Part shown: positions 33,955 to 46,595 of the stretch, piece after piece
How the letters are laid out: every line of letters begins with the position of its first letter
Position numbering within the stretch: position 1 is the first letter of the stretch
Assembly (NCBI RefSeq): GCF_018812025.1
Contig: NC_063062.1
Coordinates: forward strand, 3,269,927-3,333,926
Direction of reading: 5' to 3'
DNA length: 64,000 bases
Source of the DNA: Megalobrama amblycephala
Taxonomy: Eukaryota; Chordata; Actinopteri; Cypriniformes; Xenocyprididae
Made by a program: the position numbers and the translations under genes
Notes under the pieces: generated by a model
Seen by the model: the letters and a program-made list of their open reading frames with translations, nothing else
The model's database searches: none
Told to the model about the DNA's origin: nothing

Positions 33955-36291
33955 TGTGGTTTTGCTTTTGGTAACTTGCATGTCATCTGAAGGTTTTAGA
34001 TCCGGTTTTATGAGTGACTCAAATACGTCGCTGTAAAAGCTACTGTTGGTTAATGAAGATTTGATGGATGAACTTGCTGCTCGATTGGGCTCTTGTCATA
34101 TCAAAAGTGATTAGACTTTTCCATTTTATGGACGTCGCCATCTTTGATATTATTTTGGTCACTGTCACCATGATTACTGGTAAGAGAATATGGGCTTGAC
34201 TCCCGTTGCATATTCGTACAAGACAGTATTCGAGACGCTGTTTGAACAGGACATTTCGAGACTCACACCTGTAAGTACATGTGGTTGTTGACAGCGTGAA
34301 CGTAGCCAGAATGATACATGGCACTGTGTCCTTTTACACGAGAGCAGCTTATGACCTGGTGTTTTCAGTATCTCAGAGCCTCTTAGTTTGCAGTAAATGA
34401 GGTTTGCACTTGAAAGCATATCTGCATCTTCTCTGAGTTTGGACTGCAGTAACGTGCATTTGAGAACATAACATGCTCCAACCATTTTCCCAAACTTGTT
34501 GGTATCCAGACAGGTGACGGTAGCCATTGACTTCCATAGAAGGAAAAAAAAAATACTATTAAAAAAATACTACAAAATGTGTTTATTTATTATGTCATGC
34601 AATGGAAGACAAGGGTAACCAAAAGTGTTAACAACCAACAACTCTTCTTTGCAGTTCCACAGAAAATGATGACAAAATTTTCATTTTTGTGTATTATCCC
34701 TTTAAGTCTCCCATACAGAGCATTATAAGTGTCTAGCTGCCTATGTAGAACACTCCAAAATGGTCACTTATGAGGTTCCATGGCTGTTAGAAGTCAGCTG
34801 ACTATGCAGGTAGTAGGAAGTGAAGTAGCTCAGCATTCTAATGCAGCATCTGCTCTGTTCATTTCTAATTCACACTAGAGATGCATAGTACCTGTTTTTA
34901 ATATCACAGGCTTACTTCAAAAAGCTTTTAGTAGATTACAGTTGCTGTGATGTGTCAAGTATAATTCCCCATGATTAGACAGAGAATGAACTTTCCCTTC
35001 GGCACTCATTGGCTTGGATGTCAAATTAAATTCCTCAGGCAGTCGACAGGCAGGTTCTATTGCTGGGTCATGAACTTATGCAAACTGACAAACACCTTTT
35101 TGAACATATTTCTGATAAATACTGCTTTAATATTCTACATATCAAAATGATAAATGTCTTGACTGTCAGTTTAATGCATCCTTGCTAAATAAAAGTATTA
35201 TTTTGTTCCAAAAAGACCCAAAACTTTTGAACGGTATTAAATGTATATCTCAGCTATCAAAACTCAGAAACACAGGCTCCTGGCAAACTAGGACAGAACC
35301 ACTGCTTTTGGCTCCTCTTCAGTCAGAGAGGAACCAAAAGTGTCCTCTATTAGTCTCAATATTAAAATAATCAGAGCGGACTCAATTTACTGCTTTTATA
35401 TCTAAGTTAGAGAGTTAAATCTGTTCTATCGGTCTTTTATGGCAAAAATAATGCCTGATTGAACATTATAGATAAAATGTCTCATCTCCCGATTCCAGCT
35501 GGCATAATTTCAAACTTTTAGTAAACACAATCTACTGCCTACACAACAAAAAAACTGAAAGCTGTGCTTTGCATAACTGTCATTACACTCTGACCTTGAG
35601 CAGTCTGAAGTATGCCAAAACATAAAACAATATATTGTCATTCTGTCATCCTAAATCTATTCTCATACAATATGCTCTAAGAACCATGACACCCAAACAT
35701 TAACATAAATCTGCATGACATATGTTTGCTCTTTTTCATCAGTTTTAATCAGATTGTCGTTATATAAGAGGTAGAGTCAACAGGGAGAGTCGAGGAAACC
35801 TCACAGCACAACTCTCACACTTACAGTCCTAGAACAGATGGCCAGACATTCAAAGAGCCAACATACAAAAGAAACAGAAACAGATTGTCCTTATAGCTAT
35901 GCACATTTCAGGACTCCATGGGCTTTGGGCACTCAAACCTCTCTAGCACCTTTTATTCAGTGGCTCTTAGTAAAGGTATGGAAAGAATCGGCATGGTAGA
36001 GCAGCATAGTGCAGAACTGACATCAAAGGATCAGTATTTCTAAAAGCATTGCCAAGCTAGCCTAAAATATAAATGCTATACAAATTGATACGATCTGACT
36101 GTGCCTGAGTCTGGCAGTGTTGTTATAGTTAACTAAAACTAAAACAAAAGCTATTAAAATAAAATATTCTGGTGCTTAAGATATGTCAAGGGGCATCTGT
36201 GGCCACACAGGGCCTGTGGAATCGACATCAAACAAGCCCACTTCATGTCTATAAGGCTGGGGTCACCAGAGACTGAAGAGTCAGTCATTAA
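33955..36291. other. plekha7 intron
   Basis: The interval includes an Angel-like solo end near 34680-34705 and a fragment of the ACACTACC-family repeat at 35130-35245. The rest appears unique. The 94- and 117-codon minus frames near 34.0-34.5 kb have no recognisable motif or splice support. Confidence 0.5.
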
Positions 36292-36570
36292 ACACTGTTG
36301 AGCCAAAACATTATGACCAGTCACAGGTGAAGTGAACATAATTTTTTTGGACATACTAGATATTATACGGTGCCGTAATGAATATCGCAATGCTGCTGTT
36401 TTGCCTACGCTGCCATTGCGTTCTTTGCACCGTCTGGATGAAGATACGGAGCAGAGACTGTGCAGTGAGTTGTGTTGACAGAGTTTAACGATTGGGAGAA
36501 GAGAAAACTTCAGAATAATGTCACGGAGTTCATTCATGAAGTTGTGTGAACCACACACTGCATCCATGTA

Positions 36571-37649
36571 CAGTGGGTACGGAAAGTATTCAGACCCCCT
36601 TAAATTTTTCACTCTTTGTTATATTGCAGGCATTTGCTAAAATCATTTAAGTTCATTTTTTTTCTCATTAATGTACACACAGCACCCCATCTTGACAGAA
36701 AAACACAGAATTGTTGACATTTTTGCAGATTTATTGAAAAAGAAAAACTGAAATATCACATGGTCCTAAGTATTCAGACCCTTTGCTGTGACACTCATAT
36801 ATTTAACTCAGGTGCTGTCCATTTCTTCTGATCATCCTTGAGATGGTTCTACACCTTCATTTGAGTCCAGCTGTGTTTGATTATACTGATTGGACTTGAT
36901 TAGGAAAGCCACACACCTGTCTATATAAGACCTTACAGCTCACAGTGCATGTCAGAGCAAATGAGAATCATGAGGTCAAAGGAACTGCCTGAAGAGCTCA
37001 GAGACAGAATTGTGGCAAGGCACAGATCTGGCCAAGGTTACAAAAACATTTCTGCTGCACTTAAGGTTCCTAAGAGCACAGTGGCCTCCATAATCCTTAA
37101 ATGGAAGACGTTTGGGACGACCAAAACCCTTCCTAGAGCTGGCCGTCCGGCCAAACTGAGCTATCGGGGGAGAAGAGCCTTGGTGAGAGAGGTAAAGAAG
37201 AACCCAAAGATCACTGTGGCTGAGCTCCAGAGATGCAGTCGGGAGATGGGAGAAAGTTGTAGAAAGTCAACCATCACTGCAGCCCTCCACCAGTCGGGGC
37301 TTTATGGCAGAGTGGCCCGAGGGAAGCCTCTCCTCAGTGCAAGACACATGAAAGCCTGCATGGAGTTTGCCAAGATGGTGAGAAATAAGATTCTCTGGTC
37401 TGATGAGACCAAGATAGAACATTTTGGCCTTAATTCTAAGCGGTATGTGTGGAGAAAACCAGGCACTGCTCATCACCTGTCCAATACAGTCCCAACAGTG
37501 AAGCATGGTGGTGGCAGCATCATGCTGTGGGGGTGTTTTTCAGCTGCAGGGGACAGGACGACTGGTTGCAATCGAGGGAAAGATGAATGCGGCCAAGTAC
37601 AGGGATATCCTGGACGAAAACCTTCATGTGCACTTTGGTCAGAGCGGGA
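36571..37649 (+). mobile_element. 3'-truncated Tc1 element (family B)
   Basis: It begins after TA with CAGTGGGTACGGAAAGTATT, a classic fish Tc1 terminus. The matching right end is missing; sequence similarity stops at the MITE at 37650. Confidence 0.85.
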
Positions 37650-37653
37650 ATAA
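36949..37653 (+). pseudogene. Tc1 transposase (family B), truncated
   Basis: The reading frame holds the N-terminal paired-type DNA-binding region (MRSKELPEELRDRIVARH, KVPKSTVASIILKWK), the GRPAKLS linker, and the start of the DDE domain with ILWSDETKIEHFG (first catalytic Asp) and KHGGGSIMLWGCFSAAG. A frameshift just after CFSAAG (about 37553) moves the continuing family sequence (KMNAAKYRDILDENL) to another frame, and the copy then stops at the inserted MITE. The second Asp and third acidic residue of this family are lost. The first 190 codons are unusually well preserved compared with the other Tc1 copies here. Confidence 0.92.
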
Positions 37654-37825
37654 TGCGATTAAGGTGTTTACATGCCTGTTTATTGCGATTAAAATCGGCA
37701 TACACCACCTAGTCTAATGTGATTATGGTTACTACGATTATGAGCTTAATCGCATTCGTTTGATCAAAGAATTGAGTTTACATGAGGTAAAGTTTAATCG
37801 CAATATTGCCAAAAATCGCATTATG
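37650..37825. mobile_element. small ATAATGCGATT MITE
   Basis: ATAATGCGATTAAGGTGTTT on the left and the inverted AAAAATCGCATTAT on the right bound about 176 bp rich in AATCGCA motifs. It separates the family B and family A Tc1 halves. Confidence 0.7.
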
Positions 37826-37829
37826 AGGG

Positions 37830-38209
37830 TGCACTCATTGTTGCAGACCAGGTACACCTATTTATAATAATGGTGTCCCTGGTGGAAGCGGCCTCTTTCG
37901 GCAGGATAATGCACCTGCCACACTGCACACATTGTTCAGAAATGGATTGAGGATCATGATAAAGAGTTTAAGGTGTTGCTCTGGCCTCCAAATTCCCCAG
38001 ATTTCAGTCCAATCGAGCATCTGTGGGATGTGCTGGGCCAGCAAGTTCAATCCACAGAGGCTCCACCTCGCAAACTACAGAACTTGAACGATCTACTGCT
38101 ACCGTCTTTGTGCCAGATACCACAGGACACCTTCAGGGGCCTGGTAGAGTTCAAGCCTCGGCAGATTGGCGCTGTTTTGGCAGCATACAGAGGACCAACA
38201 GCATATTAG
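37830..38209 (+). pseudogene. Tc1 transposase C-terminal half (family A)
   Basis: The frames contain FRQDNAPA (second catalytic Asp), WPPNSPDFSPIEHLWDVLG (third acidic residue region), TEAPPRKLQNLNDLLL and CQIPQDTFRGLVE. A frame change separates the QDNAPA part from the SPDFSPIE part. The sequence is of the same family as 12198-13291, not the family B copy just upstream. Confidence 0.9.
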
Positions 38210-38499
38210 GCAGGTGTCACGATTTGGCTCATCAGTGTAAGTCCATGGAACGTAATTGTTTGTTTTCCACCAGATGAAAATTGTATGATCGCTTAGAAAA
38301 GTAATAGCATACTAAATGTCTGTGGCAAAAATGAGTTCTACACCAAAGTCTCAAAAAAATAATAGTTTGATGAGTGAAATGATACTTATAAATAGTGTTT
38401 GAATTTAAAAGCGTTTTGAAAGCGGAAGCGTTTGAAAGCAGGCGTCTATCAGCGGACCGTGTTGATCACTGTAGCCAATCACAGACATATATGTTGAGT

Positions 38500-38700
38500 G
38501 TGTGAACACAAAGGCCAATCAGAGGTGTTTACAAATCCGATCAACAGCGCTCAAAGCATCACATTTTTAAAATGTCAGTACCGACTTGATATCGCGGTCG
38601 GTATATTTATAAATAAGTGTCAAAAGTGTCCAGCACAGTCTGTCATCATACTTTGCATAATGTATAGTAGTTCAGTTATTATATAAGCCCCACAGCACAT
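38500..38700. other. intron with repeat-like motif, unnamed
   Basis: CAAATCCGATCAACAGCGCTCAAAG-like sequence recurs in inverse form near 690-720, and a related TTTGTGATTGGCTGCAGTGC-like stretch lies near 49360. This suggests another dispersed repeat, but I could not define its ends. Confidence 0.3.
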
Positions 38701-40467
38701 ACTAGTTCTTTCCAACATGTGCCCAGGCTGATACATTAACAGCCAACGACACATAACCTGTGGTTCTCAGAAAGCCTCGTGCACCCACACAGCTGTTAAT
38801 GAGATGCATCCATTAGGATGTGGCAGGAGAATACGGCCTCCCGCTCACACTCAGATGCTAAGAGAGACCCAGTCTTTTGTGATATACGCGCTAATATGAG
38901 CTGCTTTTAGAGAGATCCAAGTTAGATAAGACCGGTGGGCAGATCTAATGCCAGGTCATTCTCAAACATGGAGCTGTTGGATTGTGTAATGTTATTATGG
39001 AGCTCCCTAACATAACCTGAAAGGTTTTGCTGTATCTCTTAAAAGCATAAAATGAAACAGCCCAGAATTTTGTTGTGAGTGAAAGCATTACGATACATTT
39101 TCCTGTACAAGTCATTTTTGATGAAGAGCATAACACCCCAAGTGATCTGCGTGCACTTTTGAGAAAACCGACAGCTGTAATATAAGTTACAGCTTGATGG
39201 CACCAAGAGGGGAACTATAAAGTGCGAGACTATTGACAAATGCCAGTGGAGACATGTGATACCTAAACCAGCTGTATCCTTCCAGTTATGCTTCTGCCAA
39301 CATATAGATCATGAGTAAGGGAAAATATTGTAAAATATTACTACAATTTAAAATAACTGTTTTCTATTTTAATATATTTTAAAATGCAATTTATTCCTGT
39401 GATCAAAGCTGAATTTTCAGCATCATTACTCCAGTCTTCAGTGTCACATGATCCTTCAGAAATCATTCTAATATGCTGATTTGCTGCTCGGGAAACATTT
39501 CTTATTATCAATGTTGATAGCAAATGAGCTGCTTAATGTTTTTGTGGAAACCATGACAATTATTTTCCCAGGATTTATAAAAAAATATGACCAGCATTTA
39601 TTTGAAATTTTAATTTCAATGTTTTGCAAAACTTTTTACTGACCACTTTTGATCAATTTTATGCATCTTTGCTAAATAAAAGTATTAATTTCTATCTAAA
39701 AAGAAATAATACTGACTGCAAAATCTTGATGGATAGTCTAAAATATCAAAGTAGCAAATAATCCTAGTTAACAACTGATACAAGTCTATAAACTAAAAAA
39801 AAAAGGAGCTTTTGGATTTATTAATAGTAGTTAATGCTACTATTTAAACCCCTGCCAGGTCAAATTTGACAAAAGTTCCCTGTCATTTATTATTTAAACC
39901 CTTTACAGACTTAATTACCCTTTACAGATTTAATCACTAAACACCGTTTTGAGAGAAAATGCTGCTGTAATTAGTTTGGTCCCATATGCAATTCACTCAT
40001 GCTTAAAAGCAGAATATGTAAGATATTTTTCATTAAAATATCCAAAAACCTCTAGAACAATGCTATATATTTTATTGACTTGGGCTGTTGTTGGAAACAT
40101 TTGGGATAATGTAAATATATGTGTCATTGCATCGCCTGTTACTGATGTGGAGGTGAAAATGACAACTCCCATGATTCCACACGCATTCACGGCATCATCA
40201 AGCTGCACCTTTGTTACCGTTTTGAATAAGCGACCTCTTATCGTCGAAACTTACATACTGTGCCTTACTGACATGGAGCACAAGATCGGATGGCCCGAGT
40301 TGATTACTGTCGGAAAAGTATATGAGGTCTCATTATATAATCTGTGTTATTAGAGACTAAATTCAAGATCTGGGCTGCTAGTTTGAGACAGGACATAAAT
40401 ATAACTGAATCAGAAATGACCTAGTAGTCAACCTTCACTATAAGCAATGTCAAAAAGCAATACTTAC
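38701..40467. other. plekha7 intron next to the WW exon
   Basis: It includes an ACACTACC-family copy (39320-39735). A repeat-like stretch at about 39841-40370 contains a 134-codon plus frame at 39949-40353 (starting MRENAAVIS). That stretch resembles a dispersed fish repeat, and I do not call a gene there. Confidence 0.5.
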
Positions 40468-40551
40468 TGGTCCTGAAGTCTGAAATCAGTGTTCTCAGCA
40501 GAGATTTGGCCTGTCACTGGATGTATGAATGTAGTCGTCCTTTGGTTATGG
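40468..40551 (-). CDS. plekha7: plekha7 exon: second half of WW domain 2
   Basis: The 84-nt exon has acceptor CTGCAG (40552-40557) and donor CA|GTAAGT. A leading C completes a codon (expected Asp), 27 codons follow, and it ends in phase 2. It encodes HNQRTTTFIHPVTGQIS then AENTDFRLQD. Human PLEKHA7 has IDHNQQTTAFRHPVTGQFS here: this is the third strand of the WW fold with its conserved HN, T-T and HP, though the second WW Trp position is Phe, as it is in human. The tandem WW region of PLEKHA7 recruits PDZD11 in mammals. The preceding exon (WEEGFTEEG type) was not found in the remaining 23 kb. Confidence 0.93.
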
Positions 40552-41132
40552 CTGCAGATAAGACAAAAACAAAGCAGCATCGCATTAGCATGATTATTAT
40601 GCTTCCCTGAAGCAAAAACACATATCACCAACTGAACGTCAGCATAATCACAGCCTTAGATTTTCCCAGACACGTCCATCAAAATGAATCACACACACCA
40701 GTGACAATCAGTGTTGTTTTGCCTCTTTAATCAGGTTGTTTTCACATTTGAGACAGTAGCCAGTGACTAACAACTGTATAAAACCAAAAACCATCTAAAA
40801 CATGACATTCAGTAAGCAAGGTATCATTGGAAATGATTTATACTCAGTGTAATGTGATATGAGGTTTGGTCAAAAAAGTCAGCATGACATGTATGTCCAA
40901 TGTGCCTATTTTAAGAAACTGCATCAACATCAAGTTACATGTGAGGGGGACATGTTTGCACAGCAGAAATATGCTGGCCATATGAACAGAGGCATTGTCT
41001 CTGCTATGTATTCAAGTGCTTCATGAAATTCTGTTTCTAAAACAACCCTTTCATATGTAATCAGAGGCATACTGCAGTATGAAATCAAATATCCATTGAT
41101 TAACAAACTCATAGCTCACAACAAGCCTGTCT

Positions 41133-42448
41133 TTAAAGGGGACCTATTATGCAAAATTCATTTTTGCATGGTGTTTGGACATAAATGTGTGTTGGCAGTG
41201 TGTGTACACAACCACCCTATAATGATAAAAATCCACCCACTCCTTTTTTTAATCTCCATAAATCATAAGCAGTGTCTCAGAACAAGCCGTTTGCAGGTTC
41301 CTGGCAATGTGATGTCACATTAGCCACAGGCCCCGCCCACGAATGTTGACAGACACTGCCGTTTTAACATAGAACCGCCCTGAGCGAGTTCACAGCGAGT
41401 TGTACACAGTCCGCCATTGCTGCACAGACAAGAATGTCTCCCAAGTGTTTTAGGTGTTCTGTAGCTGCTTGGATTAATCCACAAAGCTCTTACTCCCGAA
41501 ATCTGAGCCATTGAAGACGAGGTGGATTAATTTTGTTTTTGAAGAAAATGCTCCCTCAACTCTACCGAAATTTGTTTATGTCTGCGTGAATCATTTCACA
41601 TCGGACTGCTTTGTGAACAAATATCAATACAAAGGGATAATACAAAACAGGTTTTGCTAAAAAGTTGTTATTCAAGGTTAGATCAGTTTGTGATCCAGCT
41701 TACAGCCTCCAGAGTGATACTGGATATGGCAGTAATGAAGGTGAGAGCACTTTATTACAGTTCATCGGAGTTGATTTATGGATATAAAGTTTACCAGTTT
41801 ACTAAGCACCACCAGAAAAGGCATAAGGTCTATATGTTTACTGTTAGTTGTAACAAGTGTTTCTGTGTACTTCGCTGTGTATGTTGATGATAATGCAAGG
41901 GAGAGAGAGAGAGAGAGTTTATGGATAATATTTGAATGCACACTTGCATTGTGTTTTATTAAGCTCTTACAGTGATTTTCTAGAGTGAAAATGGATGCTT
42001 CATCTTTTGTGTGATGTACAATAAACATCATAAAACTCATCTGTAAAGTTTTGGCCATCATTCGGATGGGTCCGGTACAACAGGCTTGTACTAATGTAGT
42101 GGAAGAAGACAATATAAGTTATAACCGTAATTAAACTAAACTAAACTATACCTGTTCTATCTCCATGCAGCATATATTTGCAGTTTCTGACATTATAGTG
42201 CGTCCTGACTGACTCCTGACACCGGAGAATCAGCTCTTGAAGCTCCGCCCTCTTAGGAGCTAATTTGCGTTTAAAGGGCACACACTGAAATGGCGCGTTT
42301 TTGCTCAACTCCCAAAAATGGCATGATATAACATGCAATAAAAAATGATCTGTGGGGTACTTTGAGCTAAAACTTCACATACACACTCAGGGGACATCAG
42401 AGACTTATTTTATATCTTGTAAAATGGGGTATAATAGGTCCTTTTTAA
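41133..42448. mobile_element. TTAA/AGGGGACCTATTATGC MITE
   Basis: The ends are AGGGGACCTATTATGC and the inverted GTATAATAGGTCCTTT, with TTAA at 41133 and 42445. It is about 1.3 kb. A (GA)n tract lies at 41899-41917. No transposase was recognised. Confidence 0.8.
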
Positions 42449-43786
42449 AGGTTTCAAAATTAATCCCCCTATAAAGTGAATGGGAATTTTACTTCTGGAC
42501 TGTTGCACAATTTTCCGTGTTGCTCCCATTCACAGTAATATGACACCGAGGTATACAGACAGTCTTTAATCTAACTAAAAGCAACATACAGTAAGAGTAT
42601 GAATAAGCACTGTACTGTTGTATGAAGAGCAGGGAAAAACTCAGCTTTAGAGATTGTATTAATTTAGCAGAGCCTAGGAAGCTCACTGGTCCCCGAGAGA
42701 CGAAGCAACTGGTGTCAGTACCATCATCTCCCACGCTTGGCAGATGAGCCATGAATAAGAGATAGATAAATAGCTCCTAATATTAAAATATGATTTAAAG
42801 TGAGTAGAACTAGAAGATATGAAATGCAGATTCTTGGCATTATGAAAACTGAGTATTTATTATTTTCCCCCTTAAAATACAGTTTTAAATGGACACGAAC
42901 TGACCTTGAACGTATAACACTCCCTATCTAAACAGGAATGCTTTGAAGTCACAAGTCATCATTTCTTCAGAAGAACACACAGAATCAACAGTGTAAACAT
43001 GTGAACTCAACACGCTTTTACACTTCCAAAGAGGCACTGAGAGGTAGAGGTGAGGTCAGAGCGCATTGTTTCCTTTCCAGTCGCTTTTATATATTTAAAG
43101 ACCATAAGTCACTGCATGGAGATGCCACACAGGTTGCGGCTGCTATGTAAGCTTTACGGTTGTTGGTAATGGAGCTCTTTACAATTCTGGCTGACAGCCT
43201 GTGGTAAGTAAAGGATTTGTGTGCACAAACATGGTGTGCATCCTTGACAGGAGCCCCCCAGATCTCTATAATCACCACCACACCTGTTTAGTCTCATGTG
43301 ATCATGCAGAAACACTCGCTGCACTGCCTCACCCAAAGCTCCTGTCCATCTTATCCTATACATTTATATAGGGCAGCATGATTAATTGAAACAAAACTGA
43401 AATCGTGATTGTGGTATAATCTTTTTCAGATGAATGAATCCCGAATAAGTTGGCAAAACTCAAAATATTTGAGGCAATCAGTTGCCTCGCGCAACATGTT
43501 AACATAAGCATGGTATAGCACTTACTGAATGAGTACAGCAATATAAAGCATTTATACCTTTATGCACCACTTGTCAACCATGATGGTAACTCTCCAAAAA
43601 TCCACATTAACAGAAACTCTTCTAAATGAACATAACAAAACATTAATCACTGCTAAATCTCCCACTTAAAAATAATCTTGCACAAAAACATTATACAACA
43701 CATAATTTTAGCATTTACACTCTCTTTTGGGTGCCATAGGCAAAGCATGCTGGGAAATAGAAATCCTAGCCCAGTTTCAGTTAAAC

Positions 43787-44341
43787 TTAAAGGTGCTAAA
43801 GAGGATTTTTTCATCGACTGAGAAACCAAAGACTGTTAGTGAGTTTTTGAAATGAGCGCATGTGTAAGAACAACCCCCCCTCCTTCACAACTCATTTCGA
43901 GGGAATGCCTCCCAAAACTCGTGCACGAGTATTGGAACACGAGTGTTTACCACCGGCATTCGCTGTGTCGTGTTAGTGGATTCATTATGTCGGACTCACC
44001 GCAGGTAACTCATAATCTGCAGTTGTTACTCCTGTCTCCTGACAAAATCATCGCATGCGGCGCCTGTGGAGTGTGGAAAGTTACTGGAGCGAGCAGCCGC
44101 GCTCGTCTCTCACAAGGAATGTCATGGCAGTGATTGACAAGCTAGAGGGCCAATCGTTTACGCGATGATCGCGTAAAGGATTGGCTGATGTTTTTAAGGC
44201 CCTACCTCGTGCACAGATGATGTATATTAATATTATTCCTTTCAGTGCACCTAATAAATAGTCTTTTATCAGTTAGTAAAGACAGTTTCAAGTAATATTG
44301 CAAAAATGTATACAACAAAACATCCTCTTTAGCACCTTTAA
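43787..44341 (+). mobile_element. TTAA/AGGTGCTAAAGAGG MITE, copy 2
   Basis: The element is 555 bp with TTAA on both sides and ends AGGTGCTAAAGAGGAT and ATCCTCTTTAGCACCT. It is nearly identical in the core to copy 1 at 16669, implying recent activity. The 93-codon frame at 43852 is not maintained in copy 1. Confidence 0.92.
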
Positions 44342-45727
44342 GTTCGGCTAAATTAAATGAACAAAGAAACAGTTCAGTTTACTTAAAATATATCAGTTCT
44401 GTGAACTTAAAAGAAAAAGAAAGTAACTAATTTGTTTAATTCAAGTTTGTCCTACTCAAACCATGTAATTATTTGGAGTGTTAAACTAGTCAGTTGCTTT
44501 ACACGTCAATCAGATTGTCTTTTCCTGTCTAAGTGAGCGATCCTTACAAATAAACTGCATTGTGTACCAGACATTATGCTGCAAGTGAATGTTTATCAGA
44601 CAGTCTGGTGATTTCCCTTAGTAACTTGTCTCTTGTCAACTGTTTTTTAAAGATGTCACAGACACACTTGATGTTTCTTTTCAGTTTGAAACTCTCTGAA
44701 TCAATGTCAGGATGAGTGGAAGTCAAAGTGGTCATAATAGTCTTCCGGTGATTAGACCTTCAAGCAAACTTGGCACAACACAAGCTAAACTGCAAGTGAA
44801 AGGCAAGAACGACTATAAATACAAATGCATTCATTTATCTGAGGATGCAAGGCTATATCCAGCTAAGCAGTGCACGTCAGATGACTGCGTAAATGTGTCA
44901 GGCACCAATCCCTCAACGGAACAGACCATTTACCCCAAAGTGAAAGCTTTGCCTTTATATTGCTTGGCACAAGCCAGCTGGCATGTTTTGACGCTGCAAA
45001 ATGAATGTTAATTTGTTCAATGGACGTGTAAAGGTGGTGTCTATTTAAAAATGTTCAGATGAGCGGTGTTTAAACACTAGCAACAGGTCGAAAAGCATTT
45101 TAAAGGGTTCTCTCATTGGGACAAGGTCATTCCCATTCACATCACACAGAATGCTGAAATTTACAGAAAGCGAAATACAAATTTCAGCCTCTGACATTTA
45201 ATGCAGGTCCCTTGATTACAGTGAGAACAATGAATCACTAGATAATCAGTTAGAATCCCACACGCTGACCCAAGGTCAGCACGTAATTTACTGCCATATA
45301 GAGAAGCCAAAATCATTTACAGTAATGAGTCACTTAATATATCAACATATAATATTACAGCATGCGCAGTGATTTATTGAGTAGCTTCATTTTTGTGTTC
45401 GACTAACATTATCAAGTTTCCGTCACATTGAAAGCTTCTTCGTTAAACTTAAACTCACATTTCTCAGAAGCAGTTAAACAGCCTAATTAAAATTTAACTA
45501 ATTTTCACACTGTTATAACACTCTGCAAAACGGGCAGAAATCTCCTTTAGAAAACACGTCAGTACAGCTTGTTTACCAGTAAGATAAAACCGTACTTAAA
45601 AAGACCCCGTTACTTCAGTAAGAGCATTTTCACAATGGTGAACATGACCTGGTCTCCACTTACAATCAATAAGCGTCCCTCTGATGCCATATACAGTGTT
45701 GCAGAATAGCAGCAGGCTTTTGTTTAC

Positions 45728-45870
45728 CTGTCTCGTCACCGGTTAGGCTTCAGTGCTTTGCCTCTGTTGCAGGCTTTAGAGTGTCTAGTTGTCTCGTATG
45801 GTTGGGAGGGTAAAATGCCAGCAGTGTAGTGGTGTCTTGTGTCAGTGTCACGGTGCTGAGACGCGACCCC
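45728..45870 (-). promoter_or_regulatory. possible untranslated alternative first exon
   Basis: On the minus strand GACGAGACAG|GTAAAC at 45728/45727 is a good donor. The preceding 140 bp contain no ATG and include CpG-bearing sequence (GGGTCGCGTCTCAGCACCG). It lies upstream of the WW exon in the right orientation. If spliced to 40551, the first in-frame Met would be in the exon at 33027-32913, giving a protein without WW domains. Only the donor and composition support this. Confidence 0.25.
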
Positions 45871-46104
45871 TGAAGAGAGCTGCTAGAGCTCGCAAAAACT
45901 GTGCATGTGTTATTAGTCACTCTTTCTCGTAAAATACACTAAAAAATACAGTAAAATGGTAACATCTGTAAAATGTGAAACAACCTCATATGGTAAGATT
46001 TAAATATTCTGATTGATTAAATTAACTATTGGCCATCCAAATTGTAATACATTTAGAAAACCATAGGTAAAACCATGCACGCATATAGCACCTCACTACC
46101 ATGG

Positions 46105-46595
46105 GTAGGTGGTACGTGTCAAAGTAACAACCACATGGATGGCAGGACCCAAGGTTTCCCAGCAGAACATTGCCCAAAGCATCACACTGCCTCCGCCGGC
46201 TTGCCTTCTTCCCATAGTGCATCATGGTGCCACGTGTTCCCCAGGTAAGCGACGCACACGCACCCGGCCATCCACGTGATGTAAAAGAAAACGTGATTCA
46301 TCAGACCAGGCCACCTTCTTCCACTGCTCCGTGGTCCAGTTCTGATGTTCACATGCCCACTGTTGGCACTTTCAGCAGTGGTGGACAAGGGTCAGCATGG
46401 GCACCCTGACTGGTCTACGGCACCATACGCAACAAACTGTGATGCACTGCGTATTCTGACACCTTTCTTTCAGAACCAGCATTAACTTCTTGAGCAATTT
46501 GAGCTACAGTAGCTCGTCTGTTGGATCGGACCACACGGGCCAGCCTTCGCTCCCCATGTGCATCACTGAGCCTCGGCCTCCCATGACCCTGTCGC
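46105..46595 (-). pseudogene. Tc1 transposase fragment (family A)
   Basis: On the minus strand RLARVVRSNRRATVAQIAQE and VNAGSERKVSEY (around 46609-46415) and the ASRRRQCDALGNVLLGN-type shadow of the GGGSVMLWAMFC region are seen. Both termini are missing. It aligns with 12600-13075 but keeps the HTH-linker part lost there. Confidence 0.88.

Larger units (their letters stand above)
36292..38238 (+). mobile_element. mosaic Tc1 element (family A outer ends)
   Basis: The left terminus ACACTGTTGAGCCAAAACAT and the right terminus TTTGGCTCATCAGTGTA are inverted Tc1 family A ends. Inside, the left half of the family A transposase is absent. In its place are a family B Tc1 copy (36571-37649) and a small MITE (37650-37825), followed by the family A transposase C-terminal half. 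Confidence 0.75.

Noticed and set aside
36154..36612. 152-codon minus-strand frame
   Set aside because: Lies across the Tc1 termini of the mosaic element in antisense; no family resemblance.
44712..45011. 99-codon plus-strand frame starting MSGSQSGHN
   Set aside because: No recognisable motif, no neighbouring splice-linked exon in the same strand, and a length possible by chance.
45640..45720. TTATTGATTGTAAGT-like sequence on the minus strand as the missing WW exon
   Set aside because: The translated frames do not give the WEEGF...YFID pattern and the phase does not match the acceptor at 40551.
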